In this document: positions 1 through 9,996 of the stretch, one piece after another
Position numbering within the stretch: the first letter of the stretch is position 1
Layout of the letters: each line of letters starts with the position of its first letter
From: Flavobacteriia bacterium
Lineage (GTDB): Bacteria > Bacteroidota > Bacteroidia > Flavobacteriales > Flavobacteriaceae
Reading direction: 5' to 3'
Assembly (NCBI GenBank): GCA_030626085.1
Contig: DAOUPQ010000002.1
Location: 1-38,725 of the forward strand
DNA: 38,725 nucleotides
The notes under the pieces: model-generated
The model's input: only the letters and a program-made list of their open reading frames with translations
Database searches by the model: none
What the model was told of the DNA's origin: nothing
Position numbers and translations under genes: made by a program

Positions 1-1029
1 CCCCCAGATTCTATTTAATTCTTTGTCAAATAAAATTTTATTTACAATTTCAGCTAATTCTTTAGTATCGTGTGTTTTAGTAATATATCCAATATTATTT
101 TTTGTAACCAACTCAGCTACTACTTCTCTGTTTGAAGCTAAGATTGGAATTTGCGCTTGAATATAATCAAAGACTTTGTTGGGTAAACTATATTCATAAT
201 TCAAATTTGTTCCTTTGTCTAATGATAATCCCAAATCAGCAATTTTTGTGTATTCCATCAGATCTTTATACGACATTTTATCTTTGATAAATACCTTTTC
301 TTTAAGTTGATATTCTTTTACATAGTTTTTTAATTTATCAAAAATATCTCCACTTCCAATAATGTATAAAATTGCATTTTTAATATATTGCATCATTAAA
401 ACAGCTTCTTCAGCGCCTCTGTCAATATTGATTCCACTTCCTTGTAAGATCAACATTTTTTTATTTCCTTTTATTTTATTTGATAATGATTTATTAATAT
501 TTTTATTAAGAAGTTTTGGACTAATATTTCGAACAACTTTTACAGGAATATGATATTTTTCAGAATAAAAATCAGCAATTTTATCATTTACGGTATAGAT
601 ATTTTTGAGTTTTGGAAAAATTGCTTTTTCAATTGTAAGCCAAATATTTCTGACTTTTGGACGAGAGGTTAATTCAGGAACTTCAGTAAATAGTTCATGA
701 CTGTCATAAACTAACTTTTTAGAAAATAATTTGCTGACAAGAAAGTTAGGTAATAATGTATCCAGATCATTAGCTAAAAGTACATCTGATTTTAAGAATA
801 AAAGTTTTAAAAATAAACGAATATTGTATTCAGCATAAAACAAAAACCCTTTATTAAAAAAGAGTGACATTCTAATGGTTTTGTAATTTCTTTCAACAGC
901 CAGACTATTAGGCAATTTTCTTCCAATAAGTAAAATATCAAAATTTAAGTCAAGTAAGCTATCACAAACTTTTTTAACCCTTTGATCGGTTACTAAATCG
1001 TTGCTTACTGAAATAATGATTCGTTGCAA
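1..1029 (-). CDS. Glycosyltransferase family 4-like protein, 3'-truncated by the window edge
   Basis: Manual reverse-strand translation from TTG at 1029 is open to position 1: LQRIIISVSNDLVTDQRVKKVCDSL...VYDSHELFTEVPEL...GSGINIDRGAEEAVLMMQYI...IGSGDIFDKLKNYV...SLPNKVFDYIQAQIPILASNREV. This is a GT4-like pattern. An in-frame TAA lies three codons upstream of the TTG. It is missing from the ORF track because it has no stop inside the window. Confidence 0.85.
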   Translation of the reverse strand, partial: MQRIIISVSNDLVTDQRVKKVCDSLLDLNFDILLIGRKLPNSLAVERNYKTIRMSLFFNKGFLFYAEYNIRLFLKLLFLKSDVLLANDLDTLLPNFLVSKLFSKKLVYDSHELFTEVPELTSRPKVRNIWLTIEKAIFPKLKNIYTVNDKIADFYSEKYHIPVKVVRNISPKLLNKNINKSLSNKIKGNKKMLILQGSGINIDRGAEEAVLMMQYIKNAILYIIGSGDIFDKLKNYVKEYQLKEKVFIKDKMSYKDLMEYTKIADLGLSLDKGTNLNYEYSLPNKVFDYIQAQIPILASNREVVAELVTKNNIGYITKTHDTKELAEIVNKILFDKELNRIWG

Positions 1030-1163
1030 TTTTGTTTACTTTAATTTTTTAATATAATAATCAATATTAATTATTGGTAAAAACATTAAAATATTATATT
1101 TGCTAATCTAACCAAAATACTCTAAATACTTGCAAAAAGCAGGTTTTTTGAAACTATAAATAA

Positions 1164-1700
1164 ATGAATTTGACTAAACCTGACAAAAATAAAAACTGGT
1201 ATGCAATTTTTACAAAGCCAAGATCTGAAAAAAAAGTTCTTGAGAGAATGTTAGAAAATGATATTCAAGCATTTTTGCCTTTGATAAAAACTGTAAGACA
1301 ATGGAGTGACAGAAAAAAAACAGTTCAGTTGCCTTTAATTCCTTCCTATGTTTTTATAAATATTGAAGAAAGAAATATATTTGAAACCTTGTCTATTCCG
1401 GGAACGGTTAATGTTTTGAGGTTTTTAGGGAAACCCGCCAAGATCAAAGATTTTGAAATAGAAAATTTAAAGATATTAAGTGATAGTAATGAAAAATTTG
1501 AAATCACAAATAATATTAGAGTTGTTTCAGGTGATAATGTTGAAGTGACCAAGGGTCCGTTTATGGGCTTAATTGCAGTTTGCGAAAAAACCAGTAGCAG
1601 CCATAGGGTTGTAGTTAAAATTGATTCTTTGGGAAGTGGTTTTAGTGTAAATATACCTTTGAGTTTTTTAAGAAAGATTGAAAAGAAATCAAAAGTTTAA
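1164..1700 (+). CDS. UpxY-family transcription antiterminator (NusG-like)
   Basis: NGN-domain-like NWYAIFTKPRSEKKVLERML...AFLPL...RQWSDRKK...LPLIPSYVFINI plus KOW-like region GDNVEVTKGPFMGLIAV; sits directly upstream of polysaccharide genes. Confidence 0.85.
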   Translation: MNLTKPDKNKNWYAIFTKPRSEKKVLERMLENDIQAFLPLIKTVRQWSDRKKTVQLPLIPSYVFINIEERNIFETLSIPGTVNVLRFLGKPAKIKDFEIENLKILSDSNEKFEITNNIRVVSGDNVEVTKGPFMGLIAVCEKTSSSHRVVVKIDSLGSGFSVNIPLSFLRKIEKKSKV

Positions 1701-1710
1701 AAATAGTTCT

Positions 1711-2694
1711 ATGGTAGAAATTAAGGATAAAACAATATTGGTAACCGGGGGAGCAGGATTTATTGGTTCAAATCTTTGTGAAGTATTGTTGCAAAATAAA
1801 AACAAGGTAATTTGTTTAGATAATTTTGCTACGGGAAAACGTGAGAATATTCAAGAATTTCTTTCTAATCCAAATTTTACTTTAATTGAAGGTGATATTA
1901 GAAACTTAGATGATTGTAAAAAAGCTACTCAAAATGTAGATTATGTACTACATCAGGCTGCATTAGGTTCAGTGCCCCGTTCTATAGCTGATCCTATAAC
2001 AACCAATGAAGTTAATATTTCAGGTTTTTTAAATATGCTGGTAGCATCCAGAGATGCAGGGGTAAAAAGATTTGTTTATGCTGCAAGTTCTTCCACTTAT
2101 GGTGATTCAGCTTCTTTACCAAAAATTGAAGACAAAATAGGAAAACCTTTATCTCCTTATGCAATAACCAAGTATGTAAATGAGTTATATGCAGATATTT
2201 TTCAAAAAACTTATGGTTTGGATACAATAGGCCTACGATATTTTAATGTGTTTGGCAGAAGGCAAGATCCGGATGGCGCTTATGCAGCTGTAATTCCAAA
2301 ATTTGTAGGTCAGTTGATCAATCATGAGTCTCCTGTTATCAATGGTGATGGTGAATTTTCAAGAGATTTCACGTATATTGATAATGTGATACAAATGAAT
2401 TTATTATCTATGAGCACTACAAATTCAAAAGCATTGAATACTGTTTATAATGTTGCATTCGGACAAAGGGCTACGCTAAATAAATTGGTAGAAAGTTTAA
2501 AAGATTCTTTGAGCCGATTTGATAAAAGCATTGCAGATGTAGAGATCAAATACGGACCAATAAGAGAAGGTGATATTCCACATTCATTAGCATCTATTGA
2601 AAAAGCAAAAAAATTATTAGGATATAATCCCAAATATTCATTGAGTGATGGTTTACAACAGGCTATACAATGGTATTGGGAAAATTTAAAATAA
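1711..2694 (+). CDS. NAD-dependent epimerase/dehydratase (SDR; UDP-GlcNAc/UDP-Glc 4-epimerase-like)
   Basis: Rossmann motif VTGGAGFIGSNLCEVLL, catalytic YAITKYVNE, LRYFNVFGRRQDPDGAYAAVIPKF. The ORF opens at 1678 inside the upstream gene; the internal ATG at 1711 (MVEIKDKTILVTGG) is the more likely start. Confidence 0.9.
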   Translation: MVEIKDKTILVTGGAGFIGSNLCEVLLQNKNKVICLDNFATGKRENIQEFLSNPNFTLIEGDIRNLDDCKKATQNVDYVLHQAALGSVPRSIADPITTNEVNISGFLNMLVASRDAGVKRFVYAASSSTYGDSASLPKIEDKIGKPLSPYAITKYVNELYADIFQKTYGLDTIGLRYFNVFGRRQDPDGAYAAVIPKFVGQLINHESPVINGDGEFSRDFTYIDNVIQMNLLSMSTTNSKALNTVYNVAFGQRATLNKLVESLKDSLSRFDKSIADVEIKYGPIREGDIPHSLASIEKAKKLLGYNPKYSLSDGLQQAIQWYWENLK

Positions 2695-2701
2695 AACAAT
2701 T

Positions 2702-4033
2702 ATGAATTTGACAGTTATTGGAACCGGTTATGTTGGCTTGGTAACAGGAACATGTTTTTCGGCAATGGGAAACAATGTAACATGTATCGATATAGATACT
2801 AAAAAAATAGAAGATTTAAAAAAAGGCAAAATTCCGATTTATGAACCTGGATTAAAGCAAATGGTACAAAAGAATTTTGATAAAAAAACGCTACATTTTA
2901 GCACTAAATTAAATGATGGTTTAGAAAAAGCTAAAGTAGTATTTATTGCTGTAGGAACACCAATGGATGATGATGGTTCTGCCGATTTACAATATGTTTT
3001 AAGTGTTGCAAAACAATTGGGGGAAGAAATGACAAATCCTTTGGTTGTAGTTGATAAATCTACTGTGCCCATTGGAACCGGTGATAAAGTAAAAGCAGTT
3101 ATTCAGAAAGAGTTGGATAAAAGAGGTGTTGATATTGAGTTTCATGTGGTATCTAATCCGGAATTTTTAAAAGAAGGTGCTGCTATTGAAGATTTTATGA
3201 AACCGGATAGAATTGTAATTGGTGCTGATAGTGAAAAAGGTTTTGATATAATGAAAGATCTATACGCTCCTTTTACCCATAATCATGATCGAATTATAAC
3301 AATGGATATCCGTTCTGCAGAAATGACAAAATATGTTGCCAATGCTATGTTGGCTACAAAAATTTCATTTATGAATGAGATTGCCAATATTTGTGAATTG
3401 GTTGGTGCTGATGTAAATCAGGTTAGAATTGGAATTGGATCAGATACCAGAATTGGTTATAGTTTTATTTATCCCGGAAGTGGATATGGTGGTTCATGTT
3501 TCCCTAAAGATGTAAAGGCATTGAAAAAAATTGCTGAAGATAAAGGGTATAAAGCAAAATTAATATCTTCGGTTGAAGATGTAAATGATCGTCAAAAATT
3601 GGTGATAGCTGATAAAGTGGTTAAACATTTTGGAGAAGACCTCAATGGGAAAACTTTTGCCTTATGGGGATTAGCATTTAAACCAGGTACTGATGATATG
3701 CGAGAGGCTCCGGCAATTTATATTGTTAAAGAATTGGTTAGAAGAGGCGCAAAAATTCAAGCTTATGATCCAAAAGCAATGGATGAGGCACAATATTTTT
3801 ACTTAAAAGATGTTAAAGAGATTACATATTTTAATTCTAAATATGAAACTTTACAAAATGCCGATGCAATGATTCTTTTAACAGAGTGGAAAGAATTTCG
3901 TTCACCGGATTTTGAAGAGCTAAAACAACAATTGAAAACACCTGTCATTTTTGATGGACGAAATCAGTATAGTACTTTAAATTTAAAAGATAAAGGTTTT
4001 GATTATTATCAAATAGGTGTAAAAAACAATTAG
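2702..4033 (+). CDS. ugd: UDP-glucose/UDP-sugar 6-dehydrogenase
   Basis: MNLTVIGTGYVGLVTGTCFSAMGNNVTCIDID, VSNPEFLKEGAAIEDFMKPDRIVIG, catalytic GSGYGGSCFPKDVKAL. Confidence 0.95.
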   Translation: MNLTVIGTGYVGLVTGTCFSAMGNNVTCIDIDTKKIEDLKKGKIPIYEPGLKQMVQKNFDKKTLHFSTKLNDGLEKAKVVFIAVGTPMDDDGSADLQYVLSVAKQLGEEMTNPLVVVDKSTVPIGTGDKVKAVIQKELDKRGVDIEFHVVSNPEFLKEGAAIEDFMKPDRIVIGADSEKGFDIMKDLYAPFTHNHDRIITMDIRSAEMTKYVANAMLATKISFMNEIANICELVGADVNQVRIGIGSDTRIGYSFIYPGSGYGGSCFPKDVKALKKIAEDKGYKAKLISSVEDVNDRQKLVIADKVVKHFGEDLNGKTFALWGLAFKPGTDDMREAPAIYIVKELVRRGAKIQAYDPKAMDEAQYFYLKDVKEITYFNSKYETLQNADAMILLTEWKEFRSPDFEELKQQLKTPVIFDGRNQYSTLNLKDKGFDYYQIGVKNN

Positions 4034-4096
4034 TATTGTTCGGATTTATTGTTAATTTTAAAAAAATATTTATATTCGTATAAAAAATGTAATCTT

Positions 4097-4882
4097 ATGA
4101 AAAAATTTATCCCCTTTTTGATTTTATTTTTATTAGTAATATCTTGTAAAACTAAAGATGATGTCGTTTATTTTAATGGTATTGATTCTAAAGATAATAT
4201 TATAGGTATTGATAGTTATATGCCGACATATCATATTGATGATGAATTAATCATTATAGTAAATGCTATAGATTCTGAAGCTGCCAGACCCTTTAATCAA
4301 AATACTGTTTCTTATTCTGATGATATAAGGATGTCTTATGGTAGAGAACGAATTCAGTCTTATATAATTGATCCTGAAGGTAATATTGATTTTCCTGTTT
4401 TAGGAAAAGTCAAAATTGCAGGATTGAATCGTGAACAAGCTACCAATTTGTTTGTAAATAAATTAAAAGATTATATCAAAGAACCAATTGTTAATATCAG
4501 AACACTAAATTATAAAATTACTGTTTTAGGTGAGGTTGCAAGACCGGGTACTTATACTGCTACTAATGAAAGAGTAACTTTGATTGAAGCCTTAGGTATG
4601 GCCGGAGATCTAACTATTTATGGAGAAAGAGAAAATGTGTTGGTAATTCACGATTATGATGGTAAAAAAACGTTTACCAGAGTAAATTTGAAATCAAAAG
4701 ATCTTTTTGATTCGCCTGCGTATTATCTATCTCAAAATGATGTAGTTTATGTAGAACCTAATAAGACACAAGCAAGAGCTTCCGGTATTGGCCCAAGTAC
4801 AGGAGTTATATTCTCATCATTAGGAATATTGCTTTCTACAACTGCGCTAATTATTACAATTATAAATACTAGCAGTAATTAA
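4097..4882 (+). CDS. Polysaccharide biosynthesis/export outer-membrane lipoprotein (Wza-like, SLBB)
   Basis: Lipobox-like signal MKKFIPFLILFLLVISCKTK; YIIDPEGNIDFPVLGKVKIAGLNREQATNLFVNKL; SLBB-like ITVLGEVARPGTYTATNERVTLIEALGMAGDLT. The ATG at 4097 is preferred over the ORF-track start 4049. Confidence 0.88.
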   Translation: MKKFIPFLILFLLVISCKTKDDVVYFNGIDSKDNIIGIDSYMPTYHIDDELIIIVNAIDSEAARPFNQNTVSYSDDIRMSYGRERIQSYIIDPEGNIDFPVLGKVKIAGLNREQATNLFVNKLKDYIKEPIVNIRTLNYKITVLGEVARPGTYTATNERVTLIEALGMAGDLTIYGERENVLVIHDYDGKKTFTRVNLKSKDLFDSPAYYLSQNDVVYVEPNKTQARASGIGPSTGVIFSSLGILLSTTALIITIINTSSN

Positions 4883-4906
4883 TAAAGTATTATTTACTAT
4901 AATTTT

Positions 4907-4928
4907 AAAGCCCCAATTTGGGGCTTTT
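4907..4928. terminator. Rho-independent-like hairpin between convergent genes
   Basis: AAAGCCCC-AATTT-GGGGCTTT followed by a T run. Confidence 0.8.
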
Positions 4929-4929
4929 T

Positions 4930-5349
4930 TTATAGCTCAATATATTTAATTTCATGAGTAAGTTCTGCAAATTGTCTAAACATTTCACTAACTCCGCAAT
5001 AACGATCTTGAGATAGATTTACGGATTTTTCGATTTTATCTTTTTTAAAATCTTTTCCGTAAAAACGGTATTCAACATGAACTTTATGATAATATTTTGG
5101 ATGCACATCAGTTAATTCCCCTGTAACATCAATTTCAAATTTATCAACTTCGGCACGCATTTTTTTTAATAGAGATACTACATCCATTCCTGAACATCCG
5201 GCAAGTGAAGAAAGCATTAAAGATTTTGGTCTTGGACCTAAACCTTCTCCTCCAACATCCGAATCTGCATCAATTTTAAAACTTCCACCAATGCTATCAA
5301 CATTAAAAAGCATTTTTCCTTCCCACTGTATTCCAATTTTATCTGTCAT
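4930..5349 (-). CDS. OsmC family protein
   Basis: GPRPKSLMLSSLAGCSGMDVVSLLKKMR and LSQDRYCGVSEMFRQFAELTHEI, with conserved Cys positions of OsmC/YhfA-like proteins. Confidence 0.88.
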   Translation of the reverse strand: MTDKIGIQWEGKMLFNVDSIGGSFKIDADSDVGGEGLGPRPKSLMLSSLAGCSGMDVVSLLKKMRAEVDKFEIDVTGELTDVHPKYYHKVHVEYRFYGKDFKKDKIEKSVNLSQDRYCGVSEMFRQFAELTHEIKYIEL

Positions 5350-6401
5350 TGTATTATTGTTTTTGAATTTTTATCTGTTAATTTTATACCTGTTCCTTTT
5401 AATTTTGAATAATTAATTTTTCCAAAATCTATGTTTACACCTTCTGCAATATCTTTTGATAATAACATAGCGCCATCCATGTCAACATAATCTAATTCTG
5501 GTAATAAATGTGCAATTGCCGAAATTCCTACAGAAGATTCAGTCATACAACCCACCATTTTTTTCATACCGTATTCATTAGCTTCTTTTAGCATTCTTCT
5601 TGCCGGAGTTAGGCCACCACATTTTACCAGTTTGATATTAATTCCATGAAAATGATGATAACATTTGGCTACATCAGCTTCTGTCTGGCAACTTTCATCT
5701 GCTACGATTGGTAATACAGAATTTTTAAAAACTTTTTTAGCGCCATTCCAATCTTCTGCCGGTAAAGGTTGCTCCAAGAATTCAACTCCCAGTTTCTTTA
5801 ATTCGATAGCATTTGCAATGGTTTCATCGGCTGTCCATGCACAATTTGCATCAATTCTAAAAACAGCATCAGTGTGTTTTCTCAATTCTCTTACGATCTC
5901 AATGTCTTCTTTAGTACCAAGTTTTATTTTATAAATAGGCCATGGTGTTTCTTTCATTTTAAAAACCATTTTTTCAATGGTATCTATTCCAATTGTATAA
6001 TTTGATAAGGGATTTTTTTCAATATTATAATTCCATATCTCATACAATTTTTTACCTTTTTTACGAGCATAAAGATCATTATAAGCCAGATCTAATGCAC
6101 ACAAAGCAAACATATCATCTTTTAAATGTGGATACATTTTTTTCCAGAATTCTTCCGGAGTTTCATCAGTATCTTGTTCGATTATTTCTTTACAATTTTG
6201 TAGATCCTGAAACATATTTTCCAATGTTTTATGGTAATATGGATTTTCTGAAGCTTCGCCATAACCGGAAATATCATCATCTTTTAATTCAACAATCATT
6301 GTTGGTTTTACATTAAACGATTGTCGTGAAATTGTAAATGTATGCTTTAAAGGTAAATCGAAAGATCTTAATATTAATTGCATGTTTGTAAAGATTTTCA
6401 A
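5346..6401 (-). CDS. Dipeptide epimerase (L-Ala-D/L-Glu epimerase type, enolase superfamily)
   Basis: YKIKLGTKEDIEIVRELR, FRIDANCAWTADE, EFLEQPLPAEDW, VADESCQTEADVAKC, INIKLVKCGGLTPARRM. Confidence 0.88.
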   Translation of the reverse strand: MKIFTNMQLILRSFDLPLKHTFTISRQSFNVKPTMIVELKDDDISGYGEASENPYYHKTLENMFQDLQNCKEIIEQDTDETPEEFWKKMYPHLKDDMFALCALDLAYNDLYARKKGKKLYEIWNYNIEKNPLSNYTIGIDTIEKMVFKMKETPWPIYKIKLGTKEDIEIVRELRKHTDAVFRIDANCAWTADETIANAIELKKLGVEFLEQPLPAEDWNGAKKVFKNSVLPIVADESCQTEADVAKCYHHFHGINIKLVKCGGLTPARRMLKEANEYGMKKMVGCMTESSVGISAIAHLLPELDYVDMDGAMLLSKDIAEGVNIDFGKINYSKLKGTGIKLTDKNSKTIIQ

Positions 6402-6455
6402 AAAGCAAATTTAAAAAAAATAATCTATTCAGGAAGATGAATTTTAACCTTTGAT

Positions 6456-7127
6456 TTAGGTTGGATTTCCACCAACCACTATTACAAATTCTCCTTTTGG
6501 AGTTTTATTAGTAAAATAATCCAACACTTCTTTTAGCGTTCCTCTAAAAGTTTCTTCATATAATTTTGAAATTTCTCTTGAAACAGAAACTGACCTGTCT
6601 TCACCAAAAAATTCAGTAAAATTATTTAAAGTTTTTATTAACTTATGTGGTGATTCGTAAAAGATCATGGTTCGTGTTTCATCTGCTAAAAATTTTAATC
6701 GGGTTTGTCTCCCTCTTTTTACAGGTAAAAACCCTTCAAAAACAAATTTATCATTCGGCAAACCAGAATTTACCAAAGCCGGAACAAAAGCAGTAGCTCC
6801 CGGTAAACATTCTACGTCAATATTATTTTTAATACAAGCCCTTGTCAATAAAAAACCGGGATCAGAAATTGCAGGAGTTCCTGCATCTGATATCAAAGCC
6901 ATTACTTCTCCTCCTCTTAACTTTTCAATAATATTATCTAATATTTTATGCTCATTATGCATATGAAAACTACGCATGGGAGTAGATATTTCAAAATGCT
7001 TTAGCAGTTTACCCGAAGTCCGGGTATCTTCAGCTAAAATAATATCCACTTCTTGCAATACTTTGATAGCACGAAAAGTCATATCATCTAGATTACCGAT
7101 TGGTGTTGGAACAAGGTATAGTTTCAT
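6456..7127 (-). CDS. rsmI: 16S rRNA (cytidine(1402)-2'-O)-methyltransferase
   Basis: MKLYLVPTPIGNLDDMTFRAIKVLQEVDIILAEDTRTSGKLLKHF, ALISDAGTPAISDPGFLL, CLPGATAFVPALVNSGLP. Confidence 0.95.
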   Translation of the reverse strand: MKLYLVPTPIGNLDDMTFRAIKVLQEVDIILAEDTRTSGKLLKHFEISTPMRSFHMHNEHKILDNIIEKLRGGEVMALISDAGTPAISDPGFLLTRACIKNNIDVECLPGATAFVPALVNSGLPNDKFVFEGFLPVKRGRQTRLKFLADETRTMIFYESPHKLIKTLNNFTEFFGEDRSVSVSREISKLYEETFRGTLKEVLDYFTNKTPKGEFVIVVGGNPT

Positions 7128-7164
7128 ATCCAGGTTTTATTATTTTATTTCTTGTATAAAAATT

Positions 7165-8961
7165 TTAATCTCCATACATTTTATCAATAATTTCTTTATA
7201 TTTTTTAGATATTACTTTTCGTTTTAGTTTTAAAGTTGCGGTAAGTTCTCCGGCAGCAATTGTAAATTCTTCCGGTAGAAGTGTGAATTTTTTTATTTTT
7301 TCAAATTTTGAAAAGTTTTTCTGAAGGTCTTCAAAACGCTGTTTAAACATTTCAATAATTTGATTGTTTGTAATTAAGTCCTCAATACTATCAAAGCTAA
7401 TCTTATTTTTTTTAGCATATTTTTTTAATGCTTCAAAATTAGGAACCGTCAAAGCAGAAACAAACTTTTTTTGATCTCCAATAATAGCAATTTGTTCAAT
7501 ATAAGTATCATTTACAAAAGCAGTTTCAAATTTTTGAGGTGCTATATATTTACCACCGGACGTTTTCATCAGATCTTTAATTCTGTCTGTAATGTACAAG
7601 TTTCCTAATTCATCAATTTTTCCGGCATCACCTGTTTTAAGCCAACCATTAATAAATGTACTTTTTGTTTGTTCAGGTTTTTGATAATAACCTTTCATCA
7701 CACCGGGACCTTTCACTAAAATCTCATTATTATCGCCAATTTTTATTTCTGTTCCTACAATTGTTTTTCCAACAGAGTTAAATTCAAATTTTGTTTTACC
7801 AAAAAGTGAAACTGTAGCCATAGTTTCGGTTAAACCGTAACCAATTTTTATGTTAAGGCCTATACTATGAAAAAATTGAACAATTCTGGCGTCAATTGGA
7901 GCACCACCACAAGGCATCATTTTAATACTTCCGCCAAAAATAGCCCTCATTTTACTAAGTACTAATTTATTGGCAATTTTATATTTCAATCTTAAGCCAA
8001 AAGGGATTTTTTTTTCTAATCTTATATGCTGGTTGTGATAGTTATCTCCAACTGATAAAGCCCAGTTAATCAATTCAATTTTTGTAACGGAAGAAGAGTT
8101 TTTATTTTCCTGAATTGCCGAATAAACTTTTTCATAGAACCTCGGAACAGAACACATATAATTAGGTTTAACCTCTTTCAATGCATTGGCAATTAATTTA
8201 GGGTTTTCATTAAAATAAACTTCAATGCCATTATGTAAACAAGCCAATGCCCAGTTGTGCTCAAAAACATGGGTAAGCGGTAAAAAACTCAGAGAAGATT
8301 CTTTATCGTTATAATCCAATTCAATATCGTGAGCTTTGATTGTATCAGAAAAATTGGCATGATCCAGCATTACTCCTTTGGGTTCGCCGGTTGTTCCGGA
8401 TGTATATATAATACAGGCCAGATCAGCTAGATCACTTTCATAATATCTTTTTTGAAGTTCGGCATCAATTTTTTTATTTTGTTTAACAGATAAAAAGTCT
8501 TTAAAAAAGATCGAATCTGTTTTTTTTTTTAGTTTAATGTCATCTCGTAAGGCAACGACTAATTTTAAGTATTTGTTGTTTTCTAAAAGTATAACAGCTT
8601 CATCATATTGCTCTTGTTCTCCGGCAAATAATACACTAATTTCAGCATCATTTACAATATATTCAACCTCTTTTGCTGAGCTTGTTGCGTAAATTGGAAC
8701 AGTAACTGCTCTAATGCTCATTATTCCAAGATCAGCAATGATCCATTCTGGTAAATTTTGTGCAAAAATTGCAATATTTTGTTGGGCTTTAATGCCAAAA
8801 TGTAAAAGTGCTTTAGAAACATTTTCAATTTGATCTCCAAATTCAGTCCATGAAATTCCAACCCATGAATGTGTTTTATCACTTTTATAATGAATGGCAT
8901 TTTTTTGTTGGTATAATTCGACCTTTTTTCTAATATTTATTCCAAGATGATTGTATTTCAT
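7165..8961 (-). CDS. Long-chain-fatty-acid--CoA ligase / AMP-binding protein
   Basis: AMP-binding motif IIYTSGTTGEPKGVMLDHANF, YGLTETMATVS, WLKTGDAGKIDELGNLYITDRIKDLMKTSGGKYIAP. Confidence 0.93.
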   Translation of the reverse strand: MKYNHLGINIRKKVELYQQKNAIHYKSDKTHSWVGISWTEFGDQIENVSKALLHFGIKAQQNIAIFAQNLPEWIIADLGIMSIRAVTVPIYATSSAKEVEYIVNDAEISVLFAGEQEQYDEAVILLENNKYLKLVVALRDDIKLKKKTDSIFFKDFLSVKQNKKIDAELQKRYYESDLADLACIIYTSGTTGEPKGVMLDHANFSDTIKAHDIELDYNDKESSLSFLPLTHVFEHNWALACLHNGIEVYFNENPKLIANALKEVKPNYMCSVPRFYEKVYSAIQENKNSSSVTKIELINWALSVGDNYHNQHIRLEKKIPFGLRLKYKIANKLVLSKMRAIFGGSIKMMPCGGAPIDARIVQFFHSIGLNIKIGYGLTETMATVSLFGKTKFEFNSVGKTIVGTEIKIGDNNEILVKGPGVMKGYYQKPEQTKSTFINGWLKTGDAGKIDELGNLYITDRIKDLMKTSGGKYIAPQKFETAFVNDTYIEQIAIIGDQKKFVSALTVPNFEALKKYAKKNKISFDSIEDLITNNQIIEMFKQRFEDLQKNFSKFEKIKKFTLLPEEFTIAAGELTATLKLKRKVISKKYKEIIDKMYGD

Positions 8962-9036
8962 TTTTAAATTATTTTAAAGTATTGTTTTGATATTAAAATT
9001 AATTATTAGATAAAATTTTATTATATCAAAATACGC

Positions 9037-9726
9037 TTATTCTAGTTCAAAAATCACATTTATAGAACTGGTGATCTTTATTTTTTTAAATTCTATATCT
9101 AAAGGAGAAGCTGCACTTACAGGACTATAAGATTTCATTTCCATTTGATAATTACCTTTGGCATAATTTCGAACATAATTTTCGGAAGAAATATAAATGG
9201 CTTTTCCAATTTTTTGGTCAATGCTCTGTGTGAGTAGTTCGGCTTCAGTTTTGGCTTTTAGTAATGCTTTTTGTCTCATTGAAAACTGCATTTCTTCCTG
9301 TTTTGAATATTCAACTCTAGCAATACTTGTATTTGAAATTCCAATTTCTTCAAGGGCTACAAAAATTTTAGTCAATGTTTTGGCATCGTTAATTTCTAAG
9401 CTAAACGATTTTTCTTTAAAAATATCTCTCTTTTTAAGAATATATTTTTTGTAGTTACTCGACATATCATTTACTTTCAATTTTTCATCGGTATCAATTC
9501 CAATTTTTTTTAAGGACTTATACATTTTACTTTCTAATTGTTCTATAGAAATTTTTCCTTTTGTATCGCTTTCGCTGATGTTGATATTGATAAAAATTTT
9601 GTCGGGAGTAACTAACGTATCAGCAGAAGCAAAAGTTTTATAGTGTGGCTTATCGAGGTAGTTCTTTGTTTGTGAAAAAGCAACTGAACTGATTATTATC
9701 ATTGCAAGGACAAGTAATTTTTTCAT
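9037..9726 (-). CDS. SIMPL (DUF541) domain secreted protein
   Basis: Signal peptide MKKLLVLAMIIISSVAFSQTK at ATG 9726 (ORF track extends to 9825); SIMPL-like body with KALLKAKTEAELLTQSIDQKIGKAIYISS. Confidence 0.75.
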   Translation of the reverse strand: MKKLLVLAMIIISSVAFSQTKNYLDKPHYKTFASADTLVTPDKIFININISESDTKGKISIEQLESKMYKSLKKIGIDTDEKLKVNDMSSNYKKYILKKRDIFKEKSFSLEINDAKTLTKIFVALEEIGISNTSIARVEYSKQEEMQFSMRQKALLKAKTEAELLTQSIDQKIGKAIYISSENYVRNYAKGNYQMEMKSYSPVSAASPLDIEFKKIKITSSINVIFELE

Positions 9727-9944
9727 GGGTTTTGATTTATAGAGAATGTTCAAAAATACGATTAAATCCTCACTCTTATTGAGAATATTTATCCGATGAC
9801 TAACAACCACACTGGATATATGCATCAGATAAATTACATTTAGTTTCTATCTTATGAGTTTACAAGCTAAAATATTGGAGATCGAGTATTTTTTCAACGA
9901 TAAATAATTTAAAAATAAAAACATGAAACTCATTTGCTTTTTAC

Positions 9945-9952
9945 TAAATTTG
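9945..9952 (+). promoter_or_regulatory. Bacteroidetes-type -7 element upstream of aspS
   Basis: TAAATTTG matches TAnnTTTG 45 nt upstream of the aspS ATG; no clear -33 TTTG at standard spacing. Confidence 0.4.
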
Positions 9953-9996
9953 CAGCCCACCTGTCGGCGTGGCAGGATTGAAATTTTTAGGAAATT

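Noticed and set aside
362-553. ORF-track plus-strand 63-aa ORF
   Set aside because: Antisense to a continuous minus-strand glycosyltransferase frame covering 1..1029.
5665-6316. Plus-strand ORFs 5665..5934 and 5993..6316
   Set aside because: Antisense shadows of the well-supported dipeptide epimerase gene.
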